Source of the DNA: Gemmatimonadales bacterium
GTDB taxonomy: Bacteria; Gemmatimonadota; Gemmatimonadetes; Gemmatimonadales; GWC2-71-9
Direction: 5' to 3'
NCBI GenBank assembly: GCA_013003805.1
Contig: JABDII010000067.1
Location: 1 to 7,984, forward strand
Length of the DNA: 7,984 bases
A program made the translations under genes and the position numbers. Shown here piece by piece: positions 7,354 to 7,984 of the stretch (position 1 is the first letter of the stretch; the number at the start of each line of letters is the position of its first letter). The notes under the pieces are model-generated. The model saw only the letters and a list, made by a program, of their open reading frames with translations. It had not been told where the DNA came from and searched no databases.

Positions 7354-7464
7354 GACAACACCTCGTGGGACCGACAGATTGCTGGGACACGGACCGTCAA
7401 GAGACCCCCTTAGAATAGCGGGAAAGCCAGGCCATCGCGAGGTTGACACCTGCAATGTGTGGCA

Positions 7465-7481
7465 CGGCGCCCTCCGCGCCG
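7465..7481. other. Short perfect inverted repeat in the HEAT/icd divergent gap
   Basis: CGGCGC at 7465-7470 and GCGCCG at 7476-7481 flank the 5-base loop CCTCC. No T-run follows on either strand, so it is not a standard terminator. It lies 112-128 bases upstream of the HEAT-gene start and about 170 bases before icd. It could be an operator or a leader hairpin, or chance in GC-rich DNA. Confidence 0.25.
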
Positions 7482-7551
7482 CCCCATGGCCTGGAAACTC
7501 GGAATTATCCCCATGGAAGAGCAGAAGTTATGCCGTGCCGAAGCACGAAAC

Positions 7552-7589
7552 GGCCCGGGCCTGCCGACGGGCCTGATCGGCCTGTCAGG
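7552..7589. other. Overlapping inverted repeats just upstream of the icd promoter candidate
   Basis: GGCCCG at 7552-7557 pairs with CGGGCC at 7568-7573 across a 10-base loop. CCTGA at 7572-7576 pairs with TCAGG at 7585-7589 across an 8-base loop, so the two stems share bases and exclude each other. They end 3 bases before the TATATT at 7593. A protein-binding region upstream of icd is possible; GC-rich chance pairing is equally possible. Confidence 0.25.
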
Positions 7590-7592
7590 GGC

Positions 7593-7598
7593 TATATT
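7593..7598 (+). promoter_or_regulatory. Candidate -10 of icd
   Basis: TATATT is the only strongly AT-rich hexamer in this part of the gap and differs from TATAAT at one position. It would give a leader of about 45 bases before the ATG at 7650. No convincing -35 is present 16-18 bases upstream. The remainder of the 7354-7649 gap shows no gene or RNA that I can support. Confidence 0.4.
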
Positions 7599-7649
7599 CC
7601 GTCGTCTCGCCCGCCCATCGACATCTCAATTCCTACTCGCGAGCTCAGC

Positions 7650-7984
7650 ATGACGACCTCCGCCCTCCCGACCTACGACCGGCTCACTCCCCCGACCGAC
7701 GGGAGTCCCATGACGATGGAAGACGGCACACTCCACGTGCCCAACCGTCCCATCATCCCATTCATCGAGGGTGACGGCACCGGACCCGACATCTGGAATG
7801 CCTCGCGGCTGGTGTTCGAGGCGGCCGTTGAGAAGGCCTACGGGAAGGACCGGGCGATCGTATGGTTCGAGGTGCTCGCCGGAGAAAAAGCCAAGAACCA
7901 GGTAGGAGATTGGCTGCCGGACGACACCCTCCGCGCAATTCGCCACTACCTGATCGCCATCAAGGGACCGCTCACCACCCCCGT
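7650..7984 (+). CDS. icd: NADP-type isocitrate dehydrogenase, 5' part (cut by window end)
   Basis: The frame from the ATG at 7650 stays open to the last base, giving the first 111 codons of a protein normally about 410-430 residues long. Residues 22-49 (MTMEDGTLHVP, then PIIPFIEGDGTGPDIW) match the N-terminal strand and substrate-domain loop of bacterial Icd, and residues 58-112 (EAAVEKAYG, WFEVLAGEKA, DWLPDDTLRAIRHY, IAIKGPLTTPV) match the following segments closely. Icd converts isocitrate and NADP+ to 2-oxoglutarate, CO2 and NADPH in the TCA cycle, in the cytoplasm. The window stops just before the region with the serine that is phosphorylated in the Escherichia coli enzyme, so that site cannot be checked. 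The usual EGDGIG reads EGDGTG here. Homology reaches back to about residue 11, which favours 7650 over the ATGs at 7710 and 7716, although the former has a GGGAG closer to it; the site before 7650 is only a weak CGAG. It is divergent from the HEAT gene. Confidence 0.93.
   Translation, partial: MTTSALPTYDRLTPPTDGSPMTMEDGTLHVPNRPIIPFIEGDGTGPDIWNASRLVFEAAVEKAYGKDRAIVWFEVLAGEKAKNQVGDWLPDDTLRAIRHYLIAIKGPLTTP

Noticed and set aside
7443..7448. Perfect TTGACA on the + strand, possible -35 for icd
   Set aside because: No acceptable -10 lies 16-18 bases downstream, and icd starts 200 bases away with a closer TATATT.
7459..7653. Small rightward open frame upstream of icd
   Set aside because: No ribosome site or conserved feature is visible, it ends over the icd start codon, and its composition looks like non-coding leader sequence.
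7626..7946. Leftward open frame of 106 codons opposite icd
   Set aside because: The forward strand matches isocitrate dehydrogenase over its whole length, so this frame is a shadow.

Overview
This is a GC-rich bacterial window with no RNA genes, insertion sequences or CRISPR. It most resembles the phylum Gemmatimonadota. That placement is inferred from family resemblance: a long BTAD-type activator opening with an IELKTLGALELRG / LRQPKRLALLTYLA style winged helix and continuing into a TolB-like domain and TPRs, which is typical of that phylum. No marker gene is available to confirm it.

Layout from left to right. (1) 3-479 (+): the end of an unassigned protein whose C-terminus looks like the extracytoplasmic part of an anti-sigma-type protein; its true start may lie outside the window. 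(2) 503-1024 (-): a small exported protein with a signal peptide and probable beta-barrel. (3) 1116-3875 (+): a 919-residue BTAD/SARP-like regulator. Genes 2 and 3 diverge from a 91-bp gap holding a perfect 8-bp direct repeat at 11-bp period, the geometry SARP/BTAD activators bind. (4) A leftward two-gene operon: a 732-residue HEAT-repeat protein (7353-5155) followed 2 bp later by an HD-GYP protein (5152-3908), a probable cyclic-di-GMP phosphodiesterase. Both carry what looks like the same N-terminal domain, marked by a GHP motif. (5) 7650-7984 (+): the start of icd, NADP-type isocitrate dehydrogenase, cut by the window end. It is divergent from the HEAT gene across a gap of about 300 bp.

Together the window reads as a signalling neighbourhood next to a housekeeping TCA-cycle gene. 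The two most interesting points are the candidate BTAD operator between the regulator and the exported protein, and the HEAT/HD-GYP pair, which may form a signalling module built on a shared N-terminal domain. A G-rich tract with four G-runs near the 5' end of the HEAT gene is a further oddity.
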